From positions 186,001 to 250,000 of the forward strand of contig NZ_JACOOJ010000001.1 of the NCBI RefSeq assembly GCF_014287585.1: a stretch of DNA of 64,000 nt. The letters run 5' to 3'. This document shows positions 27,160 through 33,771 of the stretch, in pieces. Below the pieces are notes generated by a model. The model was given only the letters and a program-made list of their open reading frames with translations, had not been told where the DNA came from and did no database searches. The first letter of the stretch is position 1, and each line of letters starts with the position of its first letter. Both the position numbers and the translations under genes were made by a program. This stretch comes from Parabacteroides hominis (GTDB taxonomy: Bacteria; Bacteroidota; Bacteroidia; Bacteroidales; Tannerellaceae).

Positions 27160-28206
27160 CTACCCGAACCGTGTCCCGCAATTGCCACAAAAAAGCTTTC
27201 CGGAAACAAGCGGTTTACCGCACGCCGGGCAGAACTGGGGTTGTCCGGTTCCTGCCGCCGGTCCAGCCGTTTCCAAAACAGGAGCTTCGGACGCATGGGG
27301 CGCCTGCGCCTCGGTGTTGCTTTTGTTGAACAGTTCCTTGAATTTGCCGGACAGTTTGCATAACTTTCCGTAGAGATCGAAAGTGATATAGGTCGTAGGG
27401 ACAACCTGGAAATAGGTGCTCATCATCTTGACCAGAATCCAGCTGTCGATAAAAGCATACTTCACCGTGTAGGCCAACAGGATGGAAATCACAAATGCCA
27501 TAAACCCGCTCCACCCGAACAGCCGGAACAAGCCGCCGAAGATCACGAAAGCGACCAGTAACACGGCTATGAACGAAAGGATGACCGTGCCTGCCGTCTT
27601 TGCCGCGCCTTTCAAGAGCGTTTTCCAGTTCTGCGCATAGATGACTACGCCGTCGGCAGCCGATTTGTATGGGCTTTGTTCGGGGTTATAGAACGTATAT
27701 CCCAAGCAACATTCGTCTATATATCCCAACGAGATGTCGAGGAACATATTGGTCAGCGACTTAACGCCGTCCGCACCCGGCAATGCCCCAAGGAGGCTGT
27801 CGGTGATGCGTCCTAAGGCACGTTGCAATTGCTTGACGGAGCCGGCGACCAGTTTGTCGAGGGCAAAGTAGACGTTGGATGTGCCGAAGCGTTCCTTCAC
27901 CATTGTTTTTCCTGTTTCGAACGGGTTGGCAGGGACTTGGCCGGTCTTGAAAGCCATCGTGATCACCGCCACATGGCCGGCTTTCACCAAATAGCCGATG
28001 TAGTGGTTGAGGAAGAAGTTGACGACCCCGATCAGCCCTAACCAGATGAAGAACATGATCGCTCCTACCCCTTCGCTGTTGAACAGGACAGAAATGCCCA
28101 TCAGGATGGCGAAAAGGACGACCGCTATCACGATATTGAGCAGCCCTAAGCCTAATTTGATCCAGCCGAACTGCAATGTCTTGAAAAATATTTCTCTTGC
28201 TGTCAT
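27160..28206 (-). CDS. Multi-pass membrane protein with C-terminal zinc ribbon
   Basis: A 348-residue protein. The N-terminal third has two or three transmembrane helices (LGLLNIVIAVVLFAILMG; IMFFIWLGLIGVVNFFL), the centre is soluble with a conserved-looking YIDECCLGYTFYNPE stretch, then two more helices (ILSFIAVLLVAFVIFGGLF; GFMAFVISILLAYTVKYA). The extreme C-terminus is a zinc ribbon with Cys326, 329, 340 and 343. I do not recognise a function. It is the last of four consecutive zinc-ribbon genes, 36 bp after the previous one, and lacks the strong ribosome-binding site of the others. Confidence 0.78.
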   Translation of the reverse strand: MTAREIFFKTLQFGWIKLGLGLLNIVIAVVLFAILMGISVLFNSEGVGAIMFFIWLGLIGVVNFFLNHYIGYLVKAGHVAVITMAFKTGQVPANPFETGKTMVKERFGTSNVYFALDKLVAGSVKQLQRALGRITDSLLGALPGADGVKSLTNMFLDISLGYIDECCLGYTFYNPEQSPYKSAADGVVIYAQNWKTLLKGAAKTAGTVILSFIAVLLVAFVIFGGLFRLFGWSGFMAFVISILLAYTVKYAFIDSWILVKMMSTYFQVVPTTYITFDLYGKLCKLSGKFKELFNKSNTEAQAPHASEAPVLETAGPAAGTGQPQFCPACGKPLVSGKLFCGNCGTRFG

Positions 28207-28242
28207 ATCAGTAGTTGATAATGGATTGTTGATAATTGAACA

Positions 28243-28854
28243 TCATTTCAAGATCCGGTACTTGCCGATGATGGGCAGTTCTTTTGCCCGCCCGTTGACG
28301 GCATTGATGATGCCGATCACTGCCAATACCGCAAAGACGAAGCCGACAAGCCCGATGAGGCTTACGACGAAGTAGAGACGCCACGAGATGGCGAGGATCA
28401 CTGCACTCAGGATGCTGTATGCTATACCATATATAATGGAAGCGATACAGAGCAGCAAGCCCTGGTTGGAATGGTAGCGGGCGAAGGCCGAATCGCGTGC
28501 TGCAAGCATCGGGATCAAGACCAAAGGGCCGAAATAGGCAAGGACGGACATGCCCTTGTGCTGTTCGATGTCTTGCGGGTCGAATCCGGCAGTGCTGTCT
28601 GCCGTGTTATTGAATTGTGCGAATTTATTGTCCGCGCCGTTGCCTGTCGCGCCGGATGGTTGCGGCTGGTAGGGTTGTGCCGGTTGCTGGAAAGGTGCTT
28701 GCACGGGTTGTTGAGCCGGTTGTTGCACCGGTTGCCCTATGTTTTGCCGAGGCTGTGCCTCCGGTGCGGGAGCTGCGCCTATAGGCGCTCCGCATGATGG
28801 GCAGAATTTAACCCCATCGTTTACTTGTTGTCCACATGTTCCACAAAATGCCAT
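28243..28854 (-). CDS. Zinc-ribbon membrane protein, DUF4870-like
   Basis: A 203-residue protein. The N-terminal zinc ribbon has Cys4, 7, 18 and 21 (MAFCGTCGQQV...FCPSCG). A Gln/Pro-rich low-complexity linker follows (about residues 35-68). The C-terminal half has three or four transmembrane segments of the DUF4870 (Tic20-like) type, with MSVLAYFGPLVLIPML and RYHSNQGLLLCI. Such proteins are common but uncharacterised. Its first 12 coding bases are identical to those of the next upstream gene, suggesting a duplicated start. Confidence 0.82.
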   Translation of the reverse strand: MAFCGTCGQQVNDGVKFCPSCGAPIGAAPAPEAQPRQNIGQPVQQPAQQPVQAPFQQPAQPYQPQPSGATGNGADNKFAQFNNTADSTAGFDPQDIEQHKGMSVLAYFGPLVLIPMLAARDSAFARYHSNQGLLLCIASIIYGIAYSILSAVILAISWRLYFVVSLIGLVGFVFAVLAVIGIINAVNGRAKELPIIGKYRILK

Positions 28855-28862
28855 AATTATTT

Positions 28863-28868
28863 CCTCCT
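28863..28868 (-). promoter_or_regulatory. Strong Shine-Dalgarno of the DUF4870-like gene
   Basis: AGGAGG on the minus strand, 8 nt before the ATG at 28854. Such sites are rare in Bacteroidetes. Confidence 0.85.
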
Positions 28869-28904
28869 ATAATTTAATTTATTACTTATACTTATCATAT
28901 CTGC

Positions 28905-29513
28905 CTATTCCGCTGCTTTCATGGCATCCATCACGTCGCCGAACAGGGAGCCGGAGATGCTTCCGAATATAAGGAAGGCGATGCCTGATAAAACCATGCC
29001 TGCAAGCATGACGACCAGCATTGCGCGGGCAAAATTCGTTTTGTTTACCTTCCTGCAACCGCCGCACGCCCATACGAGGAGCAGGATGAAGTTGATCAAC
29101 GGGAGCATCATCAGCAACATGATGCCGATATATCCGCCGGTCGTGATCGGTTCGTACTTGCTTCCCGGCGGCAAGAGCGCGTTCGGGTCAGCCGGCGCAG
29201 CATACATTGGCGGTTGAACCGGCGGAGCCGCATAGACAGGCTGCTGCGGGGGCGGCGGGGGAACCGGAGCTGCATAGACTGGCTGCGGTTGGGGCTGCGG
29301 AGAAGCCGGAGCCGTGTATGCCGGCGGTGGCGGGGGTGTTACCGGCTGGGGCTGAACCTGGGGCTTGGCTTGTGGTTGAACTTGGGGCTGAACCTGCGGT
29401 TGAGCTTGGAGCGGTGGCTGGACTTTTACCTGGGGTGGCATCGGTTTGCCGCATCCGGTACAGAATTTGATGTCGTCGGGGACTTGTGCCCCGCAGAATG
29501 TACAAAATGCCAT
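28905..29513 (-). CDS. Zinc-ribbon, proline-rich, membrane protein
   Basis: A 202-residue protein. The N-terminal zinc ribbon again has Cys4, 7, 18 and 21 (MAFCTFCGAQV...FCTGCG). A long Gln/Pro/Val/Ala-rich linker spans about residues 27-110, then two transmembrane helices (YIGIMLLMMLPLINFILLLVWA; AMLVVMLAGMVLSGIAFLIFG) separated by a CGGCRKVNKTNFARA loop. The layout mirrors the neighbour at 28243, so they are probably paralogues. Function unknown. Confidence 0.8.
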   Translation of the reverse strand: MAFCTFCGAQVPDDIKFCTGCGKPMPPQVKVQPPLQAQPQVQPQVQPQAKPQVQPQPVTPPPPPAYTAPASPQPQPQPVYAAPVPPPPPQQPVYAAPPVQPPMYAAPADPNALLPPGSKYEPITTGGYIGIMLLMMLPLINFILLLVWACGGCRKVNKTNFARAMLVVMLAGMVLSGIAFLIFGSISGSLFGDVMDAMKAAE

Positions 29514-29521
29514 AGTTGTAT

Positions 29522-29528
29522 CCTCCTT
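29522..29528 (-). promoter_or_regulatory. Strong Shine-Dalgarno of the proline-rich zinc-ribbon gene
   Basis: AAGGAGG on the minus strand, 8 nt before the ATG at 29513. Confidence 0.85.
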
Positions 29529-29685
29529 ATATATATAATGTAGGGTTAATATTTAATTGATTACTTTAAATGTCCTGTCACCGACCTTCACGATACAGTA
29601 TCTCCGGACCAGGACGACAAAACGGATGACCTTTTTATGAGAAGTTATTATATTCATTATCTTCATTTATTAAATTGTTATCATT

Positions 29686-30165
29686 TCACTCTATCTTCGC
29701 ACCGCAACCGCTGCAAAAACGCTGGCCGGCGGCTATTTCCGTCCCGCAATTGGGACAGAAACGTTTTGCGGCCGGTGCTTGCTGCATGGGTTGTGCCAGT
29801 CGGGAGCCGCATTCCTGGCAGAAGTTCGTGCCTTCAGGGTTGTAAGCTCCGCAATTCGGACAGCTGCGGGCGGCTTCTTCGGCTTCGGCGTGTTCGCGGG
29901 CGGCTTTTTCTTCGCGGGCGGCTTTCAGGCGTCCCTCTGCTGCCTGGCGGTTGGCGGCAAGCAGATCGAGTTCGGCCTTTATCTCCGGGTAGCTTTCGCC
30001 TCCGTCGGTTTCATATACTTGCTTCCCCAGGCGGGCATAGATCGTCTCCTCTTTCTTCGAGAAGTCTTTCAGTTCGCTTTGCGCATTGAAGATTTTCACA
30101 TCGGGGTCGTCTTGCGGCATCAGCCCCGCCACTCCTTTTACTATTCCATCGATGATGCTTGACAT
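29686..30165 (-). CDS. Coiled-coil protein with two C-terminal zinc ribbons
   Basis: A 159-residue soluble protein. Residues 1-20 resemble a hydrophobic amphipathic start (IIDGIVKGVAGLM), residues about 28-100 form a charged coiled coil ending in an Ala/Glu/Arg-rich run, and two zinc ribbons follow with Cys102/105/116/119 and Cys137/140/151/154. Bacterial proteins with this layout are uncharacterised. It is the first of four zinc-ribbon genes, 27 bp after the small lipoprotein gene. Confidence 0.82.
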   Translation of the reverse strand: MSSIIDGIVKGVAGLMPQDDPDVKIFNAQSELKDFSKKEETIYARLGKQVYETDGGESYPEIKAELDLLAANRQAAEGRLKAAREEKAAREHAEAEEAARSCPNCGAYNPEGTNFCQECGSRLAQPMQQAPAAKRFCPNCGTEIAAGQRFCSGCGAKIE

Positions 30166-30173
30166 GGTGTGTT

Positions 30174-30180
30174 CCTCCTT
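30174..30180 (-). promoter_or_regulatory. Strong Shine-Dalgarno of the coiled-coil zinc-ribbon gene
   Basis: AAGGAGG on the minus strand, 8 nt before the ATG at 30165; same spacing as at the two following zinc-ribbon genes. Confidence 0.85.
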
Positions 30181-30192
30181 CTATCGATTAAG

Positions 30193-30573
30193 TTACTCTT
30201 TCTTCTCTGGAACGTCTGCCGGGATATCCTTCTTGGCATCCTTCGTCAATTCGTCCAGGTCGAGGTTCTTCATTCCTATGGAAGTGGCAAGCAGTGCCCA
30301 CTTGCTCAGTTTCCCGACGATTTTCAGTTTGGTGATAGCGCCGACCTCGTCATTATCGACGGCTTTCTTCAGTGTTTCGAGCGGTTCTTCGAGGTCTTTG
30401 CCCAAGGCATCCAGTTCTTCCTTGCTCAACTTCTCTCCTTTCTTGTTGATCTTCTCCAACTTTTCGATGGAGGCGTCTACTTTTTTCAAAGCCTTGTCGA
30501 CCGGCGACCCTCCGCAAGCCGTCATGATGATGAGGCTCATGATACATACGAATGTTACTAATGAATTTTTCAT
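30193..30573 (-). CDS. Small lipoprotein with helical charged body
   Basis: A 126-residue lipoprotein (lipobox SLIIMTACGG, Cys20). The mature part is Lys/Glu-rich and predicted helical (IEKLEKINKKGEKLSKEELDA in two blocks), with a short central hydrophobic patch (WALLATSIG) and a basic-acidic tail. No family recognised. It sits 22 bp after the TapB-like gene and before the zinc-ribbon genes. Confidence 0.72.
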   Translation of the reverse strand: MKNSLVTFVCIMSLIIMTACGGSPVDKALKKVDASIEKLEKINKKGEKLSKEELDALGKDLEEPLETLKKAVDNDEVGAITKLKIVGKLSKWALLATSIGMKNLDLDELTKDAKKDIPADVPEKKE

Positions 30574-30595
30574 GATACTTTCTCTTTTAAATGGT

Positions 30596-31273
30596 TTATA
30601 ATCCTTCTATTTCGACTAACTCCTGGCTTGTCATGAGTTTGCCTTTCTTGTTGTACATGTTCGTTTTGACCGGACCGATGCCGTGGCCGTACCATACTTT
30701 CTGGATGGCAGTCTGCTTGATGCCGATCACTTTCGAGACGCTGGTGTTCTCGATCACGATGCAGTCGATGCTTTTCCCGTTCACATCGATCGTCTCTTCG
30801 GCCACGGCCTTCACGCCTGTCACCTCGGTGCTGGTCTTGATGCCGGCGAGGTTGATGGTGATGGTGTAGTTGCCGAAGGTGTCGCCCACGCTCACGTCTG
30901 TCGGGAGCTTGAAAGGCGTTCCGGTTACGGTCACCTGCATGCCTTCCATGATTTGCCCTACCAAGGACTTAGGGTCGAAGGTCACGACGCCGTCCTTGAC
31001 AGCGAACGTCTGCTTCATCGGTTCTTTTAAGATCGGGTTCTTTTTATTGTCCATCACCATTACCGAGTAGGTCACGGTGCAGTTGTCGGCATCTCCCGTC
31101 ACCTGCGTGGCGGTGGTTTCCGAATAGCTGGTCACTTTGCCTTTCTTGTCCTTATCGGCATAGGTAAGTTTGACACCCTCCTTATGCAGGAAGAAAGGAT
31201 CTTGCGCACTGGCTCCGACTGCCATCAGCAGGGATACGGCGATCATAACTAAAAATCTCAGGTTCGTTTTCAT
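30596..31273 (-). CDS. TapB-like exported beta-rich protein
   Basis: A 225-residue exported protein with a signal peptide (VMIAVSLLMAVGASAQ, cleaved near residue 23). The mature protein consists of short beta strands: GVKLTYADKDKKGKVTSY, TVTYSVMVMDNKKNP, IDCIVIENTSVSKV and WYGHGIGPVKTNMYNKKGKL. This repeats the pattern of TapB/DUF3108-type periplasmic proteins ('...YGHGIGPVK...' close to the end). The biochemical role is not known. Confidence 0.65.
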   Translation of the reverse strand: MKTNLRFLVMIAVSLLMAVGASAQDPFFLHKEGVKLTYADKDKKGKVTSYSETTATQVTGDADNCTVTYSVMVMDNKKNPILKEPMKQTFAVKDGVVTFDPKSLVGQIMEGMQVTVTGTPFKLPTDVSVGDTFGNYTITINLAGIKTSTEVTGVKAVAEETIDVNGKSIDCIVIENTSVSKVIGIKQTAIQKVWYGHGIGPVKTNMYNKKGKLMTSQELVEIEGL

Positions 31274-31312
31274 ACGCTTTACTTGTTTAATATGAATAAA
31301 TACAGATTGTGC

Positions 31313-31381
31313 TTACCATAAATTTTCTTCTTCGTCGGCAATGGACTGGCGGAGGTTGATGCGCTCGAGCACAAAGAGCAC
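31313..31381 (-). CDS. Possible 22-residue micro-ORF after the DUF4412 gene
   Basis: Twelve bases after the DUF4412 stop a GTG-started frame reads LFVLERINLRQSIADEEENLW and stops. The acidic, helix-like peptide looks protein-like, but the frame is short and has no visible ribosome-binding site. It could be a micro-protein, the remnant of a longer C-terminus, or chance. Confidence 0.2.
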   Translation of the reverse strand: MLFVLERINLRQSIADEEENLW

Positions 31382-31393
31382 TTTTGCGATTGC

Positions 31394-32182
31394 CTATTTC
31401 TTCTTCTGTCCGCCCATCATTTCGAGCAAAGCCTTTATTTTCTCTTCCTGGCTCTTGTCCTGGCCTTCGGTGGCGGATTTGATCTCTTCGGCTTTTTTCT
31501 TGAAAGCGTCCCGCGTGTCGTCGAAGTTCTGCTGGTTCTCCTCGCGCGGTTTGCCGGTGATCATTTCCATTAATCCGCCTTTAGGGATTTCCATGACCGT
31601 ATAGCCTTCAGGGATTTCGAAGAGATGGGTGGGTTGCGGCCCCATCCGGATGTTGCGGAGCACGATGCAGCGATCCATCGTATAAATGGTGTTGTCGGTC
31701 TTGATGCTTCCGTTATAGTTGGATGCTACCATCGGTTCGTAAATCCAATCATAATACGCACCGTCCACCGATTCTTCTCCTGTTAATTCCGAGGTCGTAT
31801 AGCCTACGATGTTATACTTCTTGCACGGCCGCCCGTCCACATCATCTATTCCGAGATATTCCTTCTCCGTACGCCGGCTCTTCTCGATCTTGAGGCCGAG
31901 CATGTCGTTAACATTCAGGTTCCGCAAGTTATTGAGGACCATTATCTTTTTATTTGCGGGAGATATGATGTAGGCGGTCGCTTTCTTGACGTCCAGGATC
32001 GTGACGGAAGTCTCGCCTTTCTCATCGGTATATTCGCTCCGGGAAAACTCAGGTGTCACCCACACTTTGCTATGCAGGCCTCCCTTGTGCTCCCGGCGCC
32101 ACTCGCCATAAAACGAGATTTGCGCCTGCGCCGCCGTCGTTCCCAACAGCCCGGCCAATAGCAGTAATATCCATGTTTTCAT
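31394..32182 (-). CDS. DUF4412-family exported protein
   Basis: A 262-residue exported protein: signal peptide MKTWILLLLAGLLGTTAAQA, then a beta-rich body containing TSVTILDVKKATAYIISPANKKIMVL, GRPCKKYNIVGY and YDWIYEPMV, which fits DUF4412 (LolA-like fold suspected). The C-terminus is a charged helix ending in a lysine run. A longer frame exists upstream, but the signal peptide fixes the start at 32182. It is related in layout to the lipoprotein at 35546. Function unknown; lipid or hydrophobe binding is possible from the fold. Confidence 0.75.
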   Translation of the reverse strand: MKTWILLLLAGLLGTTAAQAQISFYGEWRREHKGGLHSKVWVTPEFSRSEYTDEKGETSVTILDVKKATAYIISPANKKIMVLNNLRNLNVNDMLGLKIEKSRRTEKEYLGIDDVDGRPCKKYNIVGYTTSELTGEESVDGAYYDWIYEPMVASNYNGSIKTDNTIYTMDRCIVLRNIRMGPQPTHLFEIPEGYTVMEIPKGGLMEMITGKPREENQQNFDDTRDAFKKKAEEIKSATEGQDKSQEEKIKALLEMMGGQKKK

Positions 32183-32332
32183 ATCGTTCGTTTTTTTACA
32201 AGTTAATACATTACATATACGCGCCAAAAGAGTGTTTTCCGGGTAACGGATTCCCCGGAAGCCGGCGGGAAATTCATTCCCTGGGCTTCCGGAGTTTCCG
32301 ACGGGTTTACCAGAATCTTCCCCATTTCTTCC

Positions 32333-32839
32333 TTAGAGTTCGCCCGGACGTTCTTCTTCGCCGCCACCCGAACCACTGCCGCCTCCGGCCGGGATTCCTT
32401 TAGCCAGGCGGTAGTCAGAGAGTGAAGCGTAGCTGATGTCGTCTTCCAGCACGCCGCCGTCTTCGAACTTCAGCCCCCTCAAGAGGTTTTCGCGCAGTTC
32501 CTTATCCGGGGTGAAAACCATACGCGTGTTCTTTATCATGGTTCCGGAACGGAAGTCGTTGATGTTCTCCACGCCATCGCTCTTGAACGTGAGGCGGAAG
32601 GTTCCCAGTCCGGGGATTCTCACCGTATGCCCCTGCTGGAGCTGCTGGGGGATGAATTTGGCGAGCAGTTCAAGGGAGGCTTCCATTTCGATGGGAGCTG
32701 TGGTCGTGTTTTCGGTAGCGGCACGCGTCATGGCCTTGCCGGTCAGCGGGCTGCTGCTTTTCGGAGTGGCGTACCACTTTGCCGGTTGTTGCTTGTCACG
32801 GGGGTTGGCCCGTCTAACTAATTTGTAACTTACGCTCAT
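32333..32839 (-). CDS. HU-like DNA-binding protein
   Basis: A 168-residue member of the Bacteroidetes histone-like (HU-CCDC81 type) family. Residues about 1-45 form the extra N-terminal strand (MSVSYKLVRRANPRDK), followed by an HU-like fold with LAKFIPQQLQQGHTVRIPGLGTFRLTF. The C-terminus is a Gly/Ser/Glu-rich tail. Members bind DNA without much sequence preference. Palindrome array 3 lies 60-213 bp upstream of its start, where its promoter would be, and no TAnnTTTG box is visible between. Confidence 0.85.
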   Translation of the reverse strand: MSVSYKLVRRANPRDKQQPAKWYATPKSSSPLTGKAMTRAATENTTTAPIEMEASLELLAKFIPQQLQQGHTVRIPGLGTFRLTFKSDGVENINDFRSGTMIKNTRMVFTPDKELRENLLRGLKFEDGGVLEDDISYASLSDYRLAKGIPAGGGSGSGGGEEERPGEL

Positions 32840-32898
32840 AACTTTAATTATTTAATTGATATATAATAAGATAATCATCTCTTTTTTCTTCCTTCCCT

Positions 32899-33052
32899 CT
32901 CCACTGCGGAGACGCCCGGAGTGCCACCCGTGCGAGGCAGGTCGCTTCACTATAGTGAGACAGGCCGTGTCACCCGTGTGAGCCTTGCTGCCTCACTATA
33001 GTGAGCCGGGCAGTGTCACTATAGTGAAGCGGGCAGCCTCTCCATAGCGGGT
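32899..33052. repeat. Tandem array of 12-bp palindromes with 23-bp period (array 3)
   Basis: Units at 32947-32958, 32970-32981, 32993-33004 and 33016-33027 are TCACTATAGTGA (three times) and TCACCCGTGTGA, with centres exactly 23 bp apart. Degenerate units continue the same spacing at about 32901, 32924 and 33039. The 11-bp spacers contain GGCAGG, GGCCG or GGGCAG. The array begins upstream of the HU-like gene and enters the 3' end of the lysozyme-like gene, supplying its stop codon. Confidence 0.9.
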
Positions 33053-33771
33053 GTTTCAATCCGGCTTGTATCCGTAACCGCGAACCACTCCGCCGCTATC
33101 CCGGCATACGCGTAATAGGCAGTTTTCCGGCTTGGCAGGAGGTCGAGGTGGAAAGTCTTCCGGGACTGCCTCAGCCGCAATTCGCCGAGCGGAGCCGTGA
33201 AGCTGAAGTTGTAGGCGGTTGCCAACAGCCGTACCCGTTCCCCGGCCGGGAGTGTCGCGAGCGACGGTTCCCTTTCCATCAGCAGGCGGACGAAAACCGC
33301 GAGGTAGACGCACTGCCACCTCTCGTCGGCGAGCCTGCGGATGCGCCGGCTGCGCTGTTCGCGGTTGTCAGCCGTGTCGAAATAGAGCTTGAAGGCATGC
33401 CTCAAAGGGCTGCGCATCCATGCCGTTTCGACCTGTTCGACAAACGAGGGCTTCATCTGGAACATCCCGACGGAGAAGTCGGCCTTCGCCTTTCCGCCTT
33501 GCACGTAGAGGGCGAGCAAAGCGGCCTGCTCCACACCGTCCTGCACGCGGCTGTAGCGCAGCAGTTCAGGGAAAACGACCGCTTCGCATTCGGCGGGATC
33601 GGCCTCTAAGCTCTCGAACACTTCGCGCCATGCCGCACGCCGTTCCTTCGCGCGCTGTGCCGCCTGTTCCCATTCGGGGGCGAGCAGCAGGGCGTGGCTG
33701 CGGGGGCTACCGGCTTCCGCGGGGGAGGCGGCGAGCAGCATGAGGGCGAGTATCAGAGCTTGTAGAGACAT
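33019..33771 (-). CDS. Exported protein, possibly lysozyme-like
   Basis: A 250-residue protein with a signal peptide (SLQALILALMLLAASPAEA). The central part has VVFPELLRYSRVQDGVEQAA and ADFSVGMFQMKPSFVEQVE, which recalls the catalytic Glu and 'GxxQxxP' segment of lytic transglycosylases; this is weak and unverified. It is visibly GC-rich and Arg/Ala-rich compared with flanking genes. Its start overlaps the end of the upstream gene by 19 bp, so the two are coupled. The last ten or so residues (MERLPASL and stop) are encoded by palindrome array 3. Confidence 0.6.
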   Translation of the reverse strand: MSLQALILALMLLAASPAEAGSPRSHALLLAPEWEQAAQRAKERRAAWREVFESLEADPAECEAVVFPELLRYSRVQDGVEQAALLALYVQGGKAKADFSVGMFQMKPSFVEQVETAWMRSPLRHAFKLYFDTADNREQRSRRIRRLADERWQCVYLAVFVRLLMEREPSLATLPAGERVRLLATAYNFSFTAPLGELRLRQSRKTFHLDLLPSRKTAYYAYAGIAAEWFAVTDTSRIETPAMERLPASL

